Assembly: GCA_028289405.1 (NCBI GenBank) | Contig: JANQPP010000141.1 | Coordinates: 1-64,000, forward strand | DNA length: 64,000 bases | DNA from: Pirellulales bacterium | GTDB lineage: Bacteria; Planctomycetota; Planctomycetia; Pirellulales; JANQPP01 | Direction of reading: 5' to 3' | Shown here: in pieces, positions 55,191-64,000 of the stretch | Position numbering within the stretch: the first letter of the stretch is position 1 | How the letters are laid out: each line of letters begins with the position of its first letter | Notes under the pieces: model-generated | The model's input: only the letters and a program-made list of their open reading frames with translations | Database searches by the model: none | What the model was told of the DNA's origin: nothing | Program-made: the position numbers and the translations under genes

Positions 55191-55516
55191 CGGACGAAAC
55201 TGGTAGGCCTTGCCCGACGTCCAGAGAAAAGTGACACGCCACATTCCGTCCAATAATGGGATCCGGCCCAACTCAGGCTGGCCTTCCTCGGCGATACGGA
55301 AAAACACCTACGAAACGCGGCTTCTCTTCAGGAAGAAGTATCCTTGGAAGCCTGGAAGTCTTTCTCACTCGGCCGCCTACAGAGCTGCAATTCGAGGGAG
55401 CGTCTCTGGTTTGCCACTCCCGAAGGGCAGTTTCCCCAGCGCATCGTGGCGAGCCAGAATTTGTCGATCAACTAACTAGGAAGACATAAAGACAATTGAG
55501 AGGTGGCAAAACAGCC

Positions 55517-58189
55517 ATGGCTAAGATGACCAATACGCTGAGCCTACGCACTTCGGCCGTTCTCGGAATGACTGCGATCGCCTATTTCGCCTGCCCCGGT
55601 TTGGCACTGGCTCAAGACCCAGTGCCCGTGGAATCAGCCGGGGGGGGGACCATGGATTTCGTAATTTGGGCGATCCCATTCGTGGGTTCGATCGCCGCCT
55701 TGGTATTCGCTTATCGCTTCTTCCAAGACATGAAACGCTCGGACGAAGGAAACGAGCGGATGGTCGAAATCGCCGGCCACGTCCGCACGGGAGCCAATGC
55801 CTACCTGAAACAGCAATACAAGGTCGTATTCGGCTTTTTCGTGGCGATCTTCGTGCTGTTGTATTTCATGGCATTCAATTTGGGCGTGCAAAGCCGCTGG
55901 GTGCCCTTCGCCTTTATCACTGGCGGTTTCTTTTCTGGCCTGGCCGGTTGGTTCGGAATGAAAACCGCCACCTGGGCCAGCAGCCGCACGGCCGCCGGCG
56001 CGCAAAAATCGTTGAATCAAGGACTGCAAGTGGCCTTCCGCTCCGGCGCCGTGATGGGCTTGACGGTCGTGGGGCTCGGCCTGCTCGATATCTGTATCTG
56101 GTTCGCCATCCTCTACTGGCTCGTCCCGCAACTTGGTTATGAATCGATTTCGCTGGTGGAAATCACCGTGACCATGCTCTGCTTCGGAATGGGGGCCAGC
56201 AGCCAAGCGCTCTTTGCCCGCGTTGGCGGCGGCATTTTCACGAAAGCGGCCGACGTCGGCGCGGATCTCGTCGGCAAGGTGGAACAAGGGATTCCCGAGG
56301 ATGATCCCCGTAATCCCGCCACGATCGCCGACAATGTCGGAGACAACGTAGGTGACGTCGCCGGCATGGGCGCCGACTTGTACGAGTCCTATTGCGGTTC
56401 TATTTTGGCAACCGCCGCGCTCGGCGTGGCAGCTTATAGCGGCAGCGCCCTATTGCCCGAGGGGATGACCAACACGCAGGCACAACTGCAAACGCTATTT
56501 CTTCCCATGGTGATCGCCGGAGTGGGGATCTTCCTCTCCGTGCTCGGCATCTTCATGGTCCGTACGCAGGAAGATGCCACGCAGCGGAACCTGCTCGCCG
56601 CGTTGGCGAGGGGGATCAATCTGTCGACGACTTTAGTCGTGGTCGCCGCGGTGGCCATTTGTACCTGGCTCATGCCGCATACCGAGGGAACGCTAATTTT
56701 CGGCGTACCTGGTGTGGCGGCCAGCGTGGTCGTCGGCTTGCTCGCTGGTTGGGTGATCGGCAAGTGGACGGAATATTCTACCAGCGATGAATACAAACCG
56801 ACTCGGAATCTCGCCGATCAAGCCATCACCGGTCCCGCCACGATCATCATCGGTGGGGTGGCTGAAGGCATGATCAGCACATGCGTGCCGGTGATCACCG
56901 TCTGCTTCGCGACGATTCTCGCCTTTGGGTTCGCCAGCGGCTGGAACTTCGATGACGTTCAATTCTTCGCCTTGGGCTTGTACGGCGTGGGAATTGGGGC
57001 GGTCGGCATGCTGAGCACGCTCGGCATCACGCTTGCCACCGATGCCTATGGCCCCATTGCGGACAATGCCGGCGGAAACGCGGAAATGTCGAGCTTGGAA
57101 CCGATCGTCCGCGAACGGACGGACGCCCTCGACAGCTTGGGGAACACCACGGCGGCAACCGGAAAAGGTTTCGCCATTGGCTCCGCCGCACTAACCGCCC
57201 TAGCACTGCTTGCCGCGTATGTGGAGGAAGTCCGCATCGGCTTTGAACGCTGGGGCGATACCGCGATCAATGTCCGCGATGATTCCGGAAGCTACACATT
57301 TGAACCCGGCATCTACAAGCTTTCCAAGCAATTTATCGTTGAAGTGGAACCCGCCGCCACGGCCGACGGCGAAGGTGACGAAGCAGGCAAGCGTGAGATC
57401 CACGGCTGGATCGCCTTTCCCCAAGACACTCAAGATCCGGCTATCCGTGAGGCTTGGCAGGCACTCGATATCCGCGAAGGAATCCAGCCCATCCCCGAAG
57501 ATTTACTAGTGAAGGATGGCAATGGTCGTCTGCAATTCGCGACGACGGGGGCTCGCTTGGTCGAGCTGCACGCGGCCACGCTGCCCGACTTCGCCCGTTA
57601 CTACGATGCTAGCCTGATGAATCCCAAAGTGCTCGTGGGCGTATTTTTGGGAGCCATGGCGACGTTCGTTTTCTGTGCCATGACGATGAAAGCCGTGGGT
57701 CGCGCCGCCAAGGGGATGGTCGAAGAAGTCCGCCGACAGTTCCGTGAAAAGGCGGGGATCATGGCTGGCACTGAGCAGCCCGACTACGCCACTCCCGTGG
57801 CCATCAGCACCAAGGCCGCGCAGAAAGAAATGGTCCTGCCCTCTCTGCTGGGGCTGATCACGCCTCTGGTGGTCGGCTTGATTCTCGGCGTCGGCGGCGT
57901 GCTGGGCCTCCTCGTGGGAGCCCTAACGACCGGATTCTGTGTCGCCGTATTTATGGCCAATGCGGGCGGATCTTGGGACAACGCCAAGAAATTCATCGAA
58001 GCCGGCGCGCATGGCGGCAAGGGGACCGATGCCCACAAGGCAGCGGTCGTCGGCGACACCGTGGGCGATCCCTTCAAGGACACCAGTGGGCCCAGCTTGA
58101 ACATCCTCATCAAGCTGATGTCGATGGTCAGTGTTGTCACCGCCGGCTTCGTCGTGCGTTATAGCCTGATGGCTTTGGGCATATTCTAG
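55517..58189 (+). CDS. hppA: Membrane-bound ion-translocating pyrophosphatase with large insertion
   Basis: The 890-residue protein couples pyrophosphate hydrolysis to H+ or Na+ transport. The signature [12 protein letters not shown] starts near residue 246 and leads into the aspartate-rich [36 protein letters not shown] begins at residue 542; Ala in GNTTAA marks the K+-dependent class in the known family. The C-terminal [17 protein letters not shown] is intact. Two oddities: a signal-like segment ([18 protein letters not shown]) precedes the normal first helix, and residues about 569-701 contain roughly 110 residues more than usual between AAY and NPKVLVG. That loop is predicted to face outside. 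The ATG at 55517 is preferred to TTG 55496. Confidence 0.96.
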   Translation: MAKMTNTLSLRTSAVLGMTAIAYFACPGLALAQDPVPVESAGGGTMDFVIWAIPFVGSIAALVFAYRFFQDMKRSDEGNERMVEIAGHVRTGANAYLKQQYKVVFGFFVAIFVLLYFMAFNLGVQSRWVPFAFITGGFFSGLAGWFGMKTATWASSRTAAGAQKSLNQGLQVAFRSGAVMGLTVVGLGLLDICIWFAILYWLVPQLGYESISLVEITVTMLCFGMGASSQALFARVGGGIFTKAADVGADLVGKVEQGIPEDDPRNPATIADNVGDNVGDVAGMGADLYESYCGSILATAALGVAAYSGSALLPEGMTNTQAQLQTLFLPMVIAGVGIFLSVLGIFMVRTQEDATQRNLLAALARGINLSTTLVVVAAVAICTWLMPHTEGTLIFGVPGVAASVVVGLLAGWVIGKWTEYSTSDEYKPTRNLADQAITGPATIIIGGVAEGMISTCVPVITVCFATILAFGFASGWNFDDVQFFALGLYGVGIGAVGMLSTLGITLATDAYGPIADNAGGNAEMSSLEPIVRERTDALDSLGNTTAATGKGFAIGSAALTALALLAAYVEEVRIGFERWGDTAINVRDDSGSYTFEPGIYKLSKQFIVEVEPAATADGEGDEAGKREIHGWIAFPQDTQDPAIREAWQALDIREGIQPIPEDLLVKDGNGRLQFATTGARLVELHAATLPDFARYYDASLMNPKVLVGVFLGAMATFVFCAMTMKAVGRAAKGMVEEVRRQFREKAGIMAGTEQPDYATPVAISTKAAQKEMVLPSLLGLITPLVVGLILGVGGVLGLLVGALTTGFCVAVFMANAGGSWDNAKKFIEAGAHGGKGTDAHKAAVVGDTVGDPFKDTSGPSLNILIKLMSMVSVVTAGFVVRYSLMALGIF

Positions 58190-58219
58190 AATGCCGAGTC
58201 GTTAAACGTGGCGGTATTC

Positions 58220-58252
58220 CGGCGCTGGGTCTTCTGAAGAATTCCAGCGCCG
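58220..58252. terminator. Hairpin between convergent genes, possible bidirectional terminator
   Basis: CGGCGCTGG (58220-58228) pairs perfectly with CCAGCGCCG (58244-58252) around a 15-base loop. It sits 30 bases after the hppA stop, between hppA and the convergent lipoprotein gene. There is no T tract on either side, so intrinsic termination is only moderately likely. Confidence 0.4.
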
Positions 58253-58301
58253 TGAATGCTGTCTGCCCATGCGGCACGCTTTGGCCATAAGGTGGTCCCG
58301 C

Positions 58302-58733
58302 TCACGGGGACGACAGATCGAACGTGAAGTTGTTTTCGCCCTCCTGCGTGACCGTGGCCGTGAGTCCCGAGGCTTGCGCGTCACGGAATTTCGGCGGGAA
58401 GGTGGGGCGTTGCTTCTGGGCTGCCACGTACTCCGGCGTCCCGGGCATCGGTTCATTCACAATGTTCGGGCTGACGGCCACGCGATGCTCACCGGGGATC
58501 GCTCCATCCCCTTGCGCGAAAGTGGACAACGTGAACTTGCCTTCCGCATCGGTCGTGCCCATGGCCTGTCGCCCCTTTTCCGGCTGGAAGGTCACGTTCA
58601 CGTCGGCCAGCGGCGCATCTTGAAAGATGACTTTACCGGTGACCGGATACGTCGGCGGGTTCTTGGACTGAGGTCCGCAGCCCGCAGTCGCCAGGATACA
58701 ACACAAAAAACCGGTAGCGAACGTATGCTTCAT
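58302..58733 (-). CDS. Carboxypeptidase-regulatory-like lipoprotein, DUF1559 partner
   Basis: The 143-residue protein has a lipoprotein signal (ILATAGC, Cys19) and a beta-sandwich carboxypeptidase-regulatory domain with YPVTGKVIFQDAPLADVNVTF and TTDAEGKFTLSTF. GGATG precedes the ATG at 58733. Small lipoproteins of this type lie immediately downstream of DUF1559 genes across planctomycetes, as here with a 28-base gap. The long frame to 59051 on the same strand runs through the DUF1559 gene and is not used. Molecular role unknown. Confidence 0.88.
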   Translation of the reverse strand: MKHTFATGFLCCILATAGCGPQSKNPPTYPVTGKVIFQDAPLADVNVTFQPEKGRQAMGTTDAEGKFTLSTFAQGDGAIPGEHRVAVSPNIVNEPMPGTPEYVAAQKQRPTFPPKFRDAQASGLTATVTQEGENNFTFDLSSP

Positions 58734-58761
58734 AACATCCTGATGGATTAAGGGTCGAAAT

Positions 58762-59679
58762 TCACTCCAAAGTCGTGACTTCTTCGCCGTCGATCGTGGC
58801 GAAGTTGCGGTAGATTGTGAGATCAATGGAGTCGTTGATGAACCGCACGCTACCGTCGGCGAAGGCGAAATGGGCGCCGCCGCTATGCTGGCTGAAGAAA
58901 GAGTAATTTCTTGGCCAATCCAGCCATTGGGCTTCCAAATCGACGATCCCTTTGCGGTAATTGAGCGGGATCGCGCAGGTCGCCGTGCTGCCGTTGTAAT
59001 TGAACCACCAGGAGTGGTCGCACCAACGAGCCACGGTTTCACCGATGGCAAATGTGTTGCTCAGCCCATCGGTGACATCACCGAAGCGGGTAGAATTTGC
59101 GTCGATTTGCAGTATGTTGCGGCAAATGAAGCCGTTCCCGTGATCCAAACCGTCGGAACTTCCTGCCCAGCGGCCATTTGGCTGGGAGACTGTGTGATCG
59201 CCCCATTGCCAGTTGGCACCCGCCACGGCTTTGTAATTAGTCACGGCACGAGGAATGTCCGCGTCACGCCGCATGCCGGGCAGCTTGCCATTTCCGTTAT
59301 CATTGGAAGGGCAAAGGAGCACGTTCATCACCGTCGTGGAAACGGTGACGTTGTCCGGATGGCTCACCGGTTCGCCGTAACGGATGATGTCGTACAGGGC
59401 CTGCTGCTCAAAAAATGGGAGCAATCCATTGAACCAGCTATGGCCCGTGCGATTTGCTCCCCAATCCGCGTTGCTATAGCTCACGGGGACTTGGCCAAAA
59501 TTGTTGTGGTAATTATGTACGCCCAACATGAGCTGCTTGAGGTTGTTCGTGCACTGCGTGCGACGTGCCGCTCCTCGCGCGGATTGCACCGCTGGCAACA
59601 ACAGCGCTACCAGCACTCCGATGATGGCAATCACCACCAAAAGTTCCACCAAGGTGAAGCCGCGTCGAGTATCGTTCAT
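58762..59679 (-). CDS. DUF1559 protein with prepilin-type N-terminus
   Basis: The 305-residue protein has the prepilin cleavage site RRGFTLVELLVVIAII near residues 5-20, the hydrophobic helix, and CTNNLKQLMLGVHNYH, which begins DUF1559. It ends with HSGGAHFAFADGSVRFI, the usual H-x9-DG motif of the family. GGGAG precedes the ATG at 59679; the longer frame to 59757 is not used. Planctomycete genomes hold many copies, whose role in surface structures is still unclear. It is co-directional with the lipoprotein downstream. Confidence 0.95.
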   Translation of the reverse strand: MNDTRRGFTLVELLVVIAIIGVLVALLLPAVQSARGAARRTQCTNNLKQLMLGVHNYHNNFGQVPVSYSNADWGANRTGHSWFNGLLPFFEQQALYDIIRYGEPVSHPDNVTVSTTVMNVLLCPSNDNGNGKLPGMRRDADIPRAVTNYKAVAGANWQWGDHTVSQPNGRWAGSSDGLDHGNGFICRNILQIDANSTRFGDVTDGLSNTFAIGETVARWCDHSWWFNYNGSTATCAIPLNYRKGIVDLEAQWLDWPRNYSFFSQHSGGAHFAFADGSVRFINDSIDLTIYRNFATIDGEEVTTLE

Positions 59680-59796
59680 TGTGTGCTCCCTTCCCCTGAA
59701 AATGCCACTTGGAAACCTGTTTTCGTCGGAATCTGTCCGCGAGTTGCTGGTTATCATTTACCAGTGACGACTCGTTTTGCAAGAGAATTCTGAAAA

Positions 59797-61161
59797 TCAG
59801 TGCTGATCTTCACTTCCCAGCAGGGACTGTTCCGCTTTGTCGGCTTGCCAGGCGATGGCGGTGAGGATGCGGCTCACGTCGAGCGCGGTCACGTCATCGT
59901 GAAGCAGGTTGCATTGCACGACGATCATTTCCTGTCCACCGTCCGTGGCGACGGCAAACGCGCCGTGGACCAGTTTGGAGTTGTACCGCAACAGCGCCAT
60001 GGCGTTTTTGTCGGTGGCCGGACCGCAGAGCGAACTGATGCTCACGAGTTGGTTGCCCGCCTCATCGGTCTGGTCGAACCGCACGGAGACAACCTGCTTC
60101 CGCAGCGGCCCCACGGCAAGCGTCAACCGCCAGGCATCGCCGCTCTCTTCCAAGGGATAACCCGCCGCCGTGGCGACTGAACGGACGATGCTCTTGGGAT
60201 CCGTGGGCGCAGCGGGCTGCCCCACGGGAGCCAGGGCGGAGAAGCCGGCCGCGCCCACTCCGCCCACGGCGGTCGCCGCCGCCTGCGCGGAAGGGGGCGT
60301 TCCCGCTGCACCGCCGGGAGACGTCATGGCTTCCCGCAGCATTTGCGGCATCATCATGCCGAAGCCAGCCCCCATCCCCATGCCGAGCGCGCTACTTCCC
60401 TCGCCGGACTGTTCGGCCAGCTTGGTCATGCTGTTGGCGGTTTGGAATTTCATGTATGCGTTCAGATCACCAAGAGCCCCCATCGCGCTGCGGGCATCGA
60501 TCGCCTTTTGAACCTCTTCGGGAGGCGTGATGGAGTTGATGAACAGGTCGACCAGCTCCAGCCCATAATCCTGGAATTCCTGTTTCAGCTTGTCCTGCGT
60601 GGTTTGGGCGACTTCGTCATAGCGGCTGGGCAGGTCCAACAGGCTGATCTTCATCGTCCCCAACACATCGCTCAGCCGGCTCACGATCAGATCCCGCAGG
60701 TACGTCGTGACCTCGTCCGTCGTGACCTTGCCTTGGGAACCGACCAGCGTGTCCAGCAACACACCGGCATCGGCGACGCGGAAGGTGTACTTGCCGAAGC
60801 TCCGCAGACGGACAACGCCGAAGTCGTTGTCCCGCAGCGTGATCGGTTGGCGAGTTCCCCACTTTTGGTCCAAAAAAACTTGCAGCCCGAAGAAATAGGC
60901 CTGGGCCTGGAAAGGGGAGCGTTCCCAGGGGATGGTCAGCAGCCGGGTAATCAGCGGCACGTTTAACGTGGTGAGCGTATGCCGCCCTGGTCCAAACCGG
61001 TCCTGTGCCTTTCCCGTTTTGAAAAAGATGGCTTCCTGATTTTCTTGGACGATGAGCTGCGCGCCGAGTTTGATGTCCGCGGAACCCTCGGCTGGGATGC
61101 GGTGGACCAACGACCGGTTGGTGTCGTCGAAATACTGAATGACTTCAAGTCTAAGTCCCAT
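59797..61161 (-). CDS. SPFH-domain protein with a C-terminal YbjN/CesT-like domain
   Basis: The 454-residue protein has an SPFH/band-7-like domain at about 30-235, with [23 protein letters not shown] and the later [20 protein letters not shown] coiled region. It belongs to the YdjI/virion-core-like subgroup. A Gly/Ala/Met/Pro-rich linker follows (about 260-320). The last 120 residues are a separate domain with [19 protein letters not shown] and [20 protein letters not shown], which resembles YbjN or type III chaperone folds. The ATG at 61161 is preferred over GTG 61167, which would be too close to the GGGAG site. It probably forms membrane-associated rings; the partner of its C-terminal domain is unknown. 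Confidence 0.82.
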   Translation of the reverse strand: MGLRLEVIQYFDDTNRSLVHRIPAEGSADIKLGAQLIVQENQEAIFFKTGKAQDRFGPGRHTLTTLNVPLITRLLTIPWERSPFQAQAYFFGLQVFLDQKWGTRQPITLRDNDFGVVRLRSFGKYTFRVADAGVLLDTLVGSQGKVTTDEVTTYLRDLIVSRLSDVLGTMKISLLDLPSRYDEVAQTTQDKLKQEFQDYGLELVDLFINSITPPEEVQKAIDARSAMGALGDLNAYMKFQTANSMTKLAEQSGEGSSALGMGMGAGFGMMMPQMLREAMTSPGGAAGTPPSAQAAATAVGGVGAAGFSALAPVGQPAAPTDPKSIVRSVATAAGYPLEESGDAWRLTLAVGPLRKQVVSVRFDQTDEAGNQLVSISSLCGPATDKNAMALLRYNSKLVHGAFAVATDGGQEMIVVQCNLLHDDVTALDVSRILTAIAWQADKAEQSLLGSEDQH

Positions 61162-61379
61162 GTTCACTTATCTCCCTTACCGCTGGGCCTGGAAGGCTTT
61201 TCCAATGGACCTATTCGAAGAAATGGTACTGCTCTTGGCGAGGCCGGCAAAAACCACTACGATTCGCCGCCGCGCTAGGCGGAATTCACGAGAAAACGGG
61301 GAAGCCTCGATAGCGAAGCCACCATCGGCCGAACCGAGAGGTTCCCCACAAGCTCTGTAAGATAAAAGGCAAGGCGACC

Positions 61380-62090
61380 GTGACGCAACGACCTTGGAGC
61401 CGCCCCTGCCAATGGGGGACGCTGTTTTTCGTCATCATCGCGGTAGGCTGCGCGGAAACGCGGTGGACCGGCAAGCTGGCCTTTTGGGAGCGGTCGGCTC
61501 CCAAATATGGTGCGCACGGGCTGGGAATCCTCACGCAGAACGACCGTGTGGCCGCATTGCGGGAACTGGCGGAGGCGTCGGACGAGCAGTCCGCCGCAGC
61601 GCAACAGCAGATTTCCGTGAACATTGCCAGTAAATTCGGCAGCGAGAAAAAACCGCTGGTGCGCGTAGAGATGGTCCGCACGCTGGAGAATTATGACACT
61701 CCAACCGCCTCACAAACCCTGGCCCAAGCCTTGCGAGACGCGGACGCGGAAGTGCGTGCCGCGGCCTGCGAAGCCTGGAGGAAACGCGGAGGCGAGGAAG
61801 CGGCGCATTTGCTAGCCGAAGTTTTGGCCAGTGACACGGATGTGGATGTCCGCCTTGCCGCTGTCGAGGCTCTCGGGGAATTGGAGAGCAGTCACGTCGT
61901 TCCCGCCTTGGCCGTCGCTCTGGACGACCGTGATCCAGCACTGCAATACCGGGCGATGCAGGCGCTGGAGAATGTCACGGGCCAGGATTTGGGTTACGAC
62001 GTGGCCCAGTGGCGACAGTATGTGCAAGGAGGCGTGAATGTGACCGTCGATAGGCCCACGCTCGCGCAGCGGTTCTTTCCTTGGCTGTAG
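61380..62090 (+). CDS. HEAT-repeat lipoprotein
   Basis: The 236-residue protein starts at GTG 61380 with a lipoprotein signal (hydrophobic 13-22, then AVGC). About four HEAT or PBS-lyase-type repeats follow: VRVEMVRTLENY, AEVRAAACEAWRKRG, VDVRLAAVEALGEL, and PALQYRAMQALENVTG. Such repeats bind proteins. It is divergent from the SPFH gene, separated by 218 bases, and is followed by a terminator at 62119-62143. Confidence 0.85.
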   Translation: MTQRPWSRPCQWGTLFFVIIAVGCAETRWTGKLAFWERSAPKYGAHGLGILTQNDRVAALRELAEASDEQSAAAQQQISVNIASKFGSEKKPLVRVEMVRTLENYDTPTASQTLAQALRDADAEVRAAACEAWRKRGGEEAAHLLAEVLASDTDVDVRLAAVEALGELESSHVVPALAVALDDRDPALQYRAMQALENVTGQDLGYDVAQWRQYVQGGVNVTVDRPTLAQRFFPWL

Positions 62091-62118
62091 TTCGATGAAG
62101 TAAAGCAGGCATGGAACC

Positions 62119-62143
62119 AGGGTGTATTCACCCTCTCTTTATT
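62119..62143 (+). terminator. Terminator of the HEAT-repeat gene
   Basis: AGGGTG (62119-62124) pairs with CACCCT (62129-62134) around TATT, followed by CTCTTTATT. It starts 29 bases after the stop at 62090. The stem is short but perfect. Confidence 0.6.
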
Positions 62144-62187
62144 CGTGGGCGAAGCCTTCGTGAAGATTCCAGAAGTGTCGCGACGCT

Positions 62188-62784
62188 TTACTTGACGAGT
62201 TCTCCCGAGATGATCCGCAAGGCACGAGCCATCATGCCCGCGGGCATCGTCGCCCAGTCTTTTTTGGATTCCAACACCTGCCGGCATTCCAGAGGAAGAT
62301 GCAGGAACGTGGCACGAGTCCCGTAGCCGCGCTCGGAGATGAGCAGGTGCGTCCAATAGAGGACAGCGTTGCACAGAAATGTGCCGGCATGATAGGAGAC
62401 CTGCGCTGGAATTCCTGCTTCTCGCAGGAGCCCGGCCCATTGCGCCAAGGGAAGCTGACTGCGAAAAGCTTCCGGCCCGTCTGGTACAAGTAGGCCGTAC
62501 GCATCCGGAAGGGCGTCGCGCGGACCGCGTACGTTGACCGCCAAGGCTTCCAGGTGGAGCCGGACCTGCCCCGTCGCCTGCCCCAAGTGGAGGACCACGT
62601 CGTACTCCTGCTCCAGATCTTTCGACAACGCCGCGTAGGTCGCATCGAAATCGACGGGATATTTCCGCGTGGTGATGCGGGGTTCCTGGGGCAGTTCCCG
62701 CGTAAACTCCAATAGGGCCAGCCAACTGGAATTTTCCTGCCAGCCGTCAAACGGTTCAAACGCGGTCAGCAATACCTTGGTCAT
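62188..62784 (-). CDS. pcp: Pyroglutamyl peptidase I
   Basis: The 198-residue cysteine peptidase removes N-terminal pyroglutamate. It begins TAFEPFDGW, and the catalytic triad is in place: Glu79 in VRLHLEALAVN, Cys138 in HAGTFLCNAVLYW, and His162 in FLHLPLE. The protein is near the usual length of about 210. It is expected in the cytoplasm. It is convergent with the HEAT-repeat gene and lies alone. Confidence 0.93.
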   Translation of the reverse strand: MTKVLLTAFEPFDGWQENSSWLALLEFTRELPQEPRITTRKYPVDFDATYAALSKDLEQEYDVVLHLGQATGQVRLHLEALAVNVRGPRDALPDAYGLLVPDGPEAFRSQLPLAQWAGLLREAGIPAQVSYHAGTFLCNAVLYWTHLLISERGYGTRATFLHLPLECRQVLESKKDWATMPAGMMARALRIISGELVK

Positions 62785-62950
62785 GGTACTATGGCGGCGA
62801 TCGACGGCAGGAACGGTAGAAACTCATATTGACGAAAACGTGCGGTGCCAATTTGGCTCTGGACATTTTCAGCAACGGTATTTCGCGAATTCGAGCTGCC
62901 TCTGGTAGCAGCTTGAATTCAACATGACTCGAGGCCGTACCGTTTGCCGG

Positions 62951-63388
62951 TCAAAACGTCGTCTTTTGGGCCAAACGGATTCCACGCATCATTTTGTGGC
63001 ATTTGATGCATTTCATCGTGAGCGACAGGTATTCTAGCGTCGCGTCCTCCAGATCATGATTGCGGCCCGCTTTGGTCAGGTCGTCGGCGATGCGGCGGAA
63101 TTCGTCGCTCTGTTGCTGATAAGCCTCGGTCTGTAGCACGTTCCAGCTTTCTTCCATGGTCAGCAGGTTGACGGCCTGCGCATTCTTCACGATGGCGTCG
63201 TAGTCTTCGTTGACCAGGCCCTCCAAAACGCCTTGGGTGTGGAGCAACTTACGCTGCATAAATTTGCGGAATTGGTGCGAACTATTCGGCCTGACCCGCG
63301 GTTGCTCATCTTGACCCGAATACCCGCTTCCCGCCCAACCAGCCGCGAACAGGGTTGCCACGACCAATACTCCAATCAACTTACGCAT
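62951..63388 (-). CDS. Small secreted c-type cytochrome (class II-like)
   Basis: The 145-residue protein has a Sec signal (1-19, ending GWAGSG). A helical body follows, with heme motif CIKCH close to the C-terminus (near residues 127-131). A C-terminal CxxCH in a four-helix protein is the pattern of cytochrome c' and c556. Probable role: periplasmic electron transfer or ligand binding. A TATAAT-like box on the minus strand at 63444-63449 lies about 55 bases upstream, but I could not place a good -35 box. Confidence 0.85.
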   Translation of the reverse strand: MRKLIGVLVVATLFAAGWAGSGYSGQDEQPRVRPNSSHQFRKFMQRKLLHTQGVLEGLVNEDYDAIVKNAQAVNLLTMEESWNVLQTEAYQQQSDEFRRIADDLTKAGRNHDLEDATLEYLSLTMKCIKCHKMMRGIRLAQKTTF

Positions 63389-63490
63389 GGTTGAAATCCT
63401 TTATCAAGTACCGCCTGCCTACCAATCACGATGGACTATCCACATTATAATCTAGCTCGTCAGGCAACCGGAGCGATACCCGACAGGCTG

Positions 63491-64000
63491 TCAGGGAGCA
63501 ATCAGGCCGCTGGTCAGATAGCTCTCGTCGTAGGTGAAGACGATTTGCGGGTCCGAGATCAGTAGGGATTCGTCTTTATCCTCGTAATCGAGGCGAAACA
63601 GCAAATCCTTGATGAGATGGATGCGGCCCGTTTTTTTATGGTCGTAGCGAACGACCGTCCATGGCGCCAGCGGCTGGTGGGTACGGGCGAGCATCACGTT
63701 CCGGGCATGGCTGTAACCGTCCCAATATTCCTGGGCAGCCTCGTCGATCGGGCTAATCTTCCATTGCTTGAGCGGATCTTGCCGGCGGCCGTCGAGGCGT
63801 TGCCGCTGCTCTTCCCGTGTGATGTCCAGGTAATATTTCATGAGGCGAATCCCGGAGCGGACCAGCATCTGCTCGAAATCGGGAACGGTCTCCAGAAAGC
63901 GGTCGTATTCCTCGTCAGTGCAGAACCCCATCACCCGCTCCACGCCCGCCCGGTTGTACCAACTCCGGTTGAAGAACACCATTTCTTGGGCCGCCGGCAG
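63491..64000 (-). CDS. Polyphosphate kinase 2 family protein (5' part outside window)
   Basis: The frame is open to the right edge, so the N-terminus is missing. The visible 169 residues include VFFNRSWYNRAGVERVMGF, the core PPK2 motif, and later LKQWKISPIDEAAQEYWDGY and APWTVVRYDHKK, matching the C-terminal half of the family. The lid and Walker A would lie in the missing part. PPK2 enzymes transfer phosphate between polyphosphate and nucleotides. Whether this is class I (nucleoside diphosphates) or III cannot be judged from the fragment. Confidence 0.92.
   Translation of the reverse strand: MPAAQEMVFFNRSWYNRAGVERVMGFCTDEEYDRFLETVPDFEQMLVRSGIRLMKYYLDITREEQRQRLDGRRQDPLKQWKISPIDEAAQEYWDGYSHARNVMLARTHQPLAPWTVVRYDHKKTGRIHLIKDLLFRLDYEDKDESLLISDPQIVFTYDESYLTSGLIAP

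Larger units (their letters stand above)
54959..55516. other. Long non-coding region upstream of hppA
   Basis: This 558-base gap holds a probable promoter at 55139-55168 and a perfect 8-bp hairpin at 55167-55190. If that promoter is used, hppA has a leader of about 340 bases. I could not match it to a known riboswitch. GAGAGGTGG near 55498-55506 is the ribosome-binding region before the ATG at 55517. Confidence 0.5.

Overview
The window looks like chromosomal DNA from a planctomycete (Pirellulales-like). The main reasons are families that are characteristic of that phylum and occur together here: a DUF1559 prepilin-like protein with a neighbouring carboxypeptidase-regulatory lipoprotein, a DUF1587/1592/1588/1585 multidomain cytochrome translationally coupled to a DUF1552 protein, a TIGR02603-type heme domain fused to a PQQ/glucose-dehydrogenase propeller, two secreted sulfatases, two DUF6807 (PmoA-like) proteins, Tat-exported Gfo/Idh/MocA and TIM-barrel proteins, and a K+-type membrane pyrophosphatase. 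Genes lie on both strands in short co-directional runs. I see no insertion sequences, prophage genes, CRISPR arrays or rRNA. One tRNA (His) is present. Gene identities come from motif recognition only, with no database search.

Layout. 1-9.3 kb: an anchored fragment, a Ser/Thr protein kinase, an exported Gfo/Idh/MocA oxidoreductase with a strong terminator, an MgtC-like membrane protein, an SDR-DUF2867 protein, and an ABC exporter pair whose permease is fused to a CPBP protease. 9.5-13 kb: a very large TolC-like outer-membrane lipoprotein with a glycine-rich insert, and a PEGA lipoprotein. 13.3-20 kb: a globin-coupled histidine kinase overlapping a single-domain response regulator, an exported sugar isomerase-like protein, a VOC protein and priA. 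21.4-29.5 kb: a MoxR/DUF58/BatA/VWA operon ending in a secreted protein with a degenerate CehA-like motif. 29.5-34.4 kb (minus): acyl carrier protein, LolA/LolB-like lipoprotein, small zinc-ribbon-type proteins, a large secreted protein and a CPBP protease. 34.5-40.8 kb: 2-hydroxyacid dehydrogenase, serine hydrolase, purple-acid-phosphatase-like enzyme, an unrecognised secreted protein and a lone TPP-binding half-enzyme.

40.9-53.3 kb (minus) is an eight-gene run: cytochrome/PQQ protein, DUF1592, DUF1552, ankyrin protein, sulfatase, DUF6807, a GH16-like protein that has lost its catalytic glutamates, and a second sulfatase. It looks like a secreted polysaccharide-desulfation and oxidation locus. 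53.5-64 kb: tRNA-His, a ThiO-like oxidase, hppA with a roughly 110-residue extra domain and a long leader, the DUF1559 pair, an SPFH protein with an unusual C-terminal domain, a HEAT-repeat lipoprotein, pyroglutamyl peptidase, a small c-type cytochrome and the 3' part of a PPK2 kinase.

I did not find a recognisable defence or mobile system. The most unusual items are protein architectures: the modified hppA, the SPFH fusion, the GH16 pseudo-enzyme, the exporter-protease fusion, the TolC glycine loop and the heme sensor kinase.
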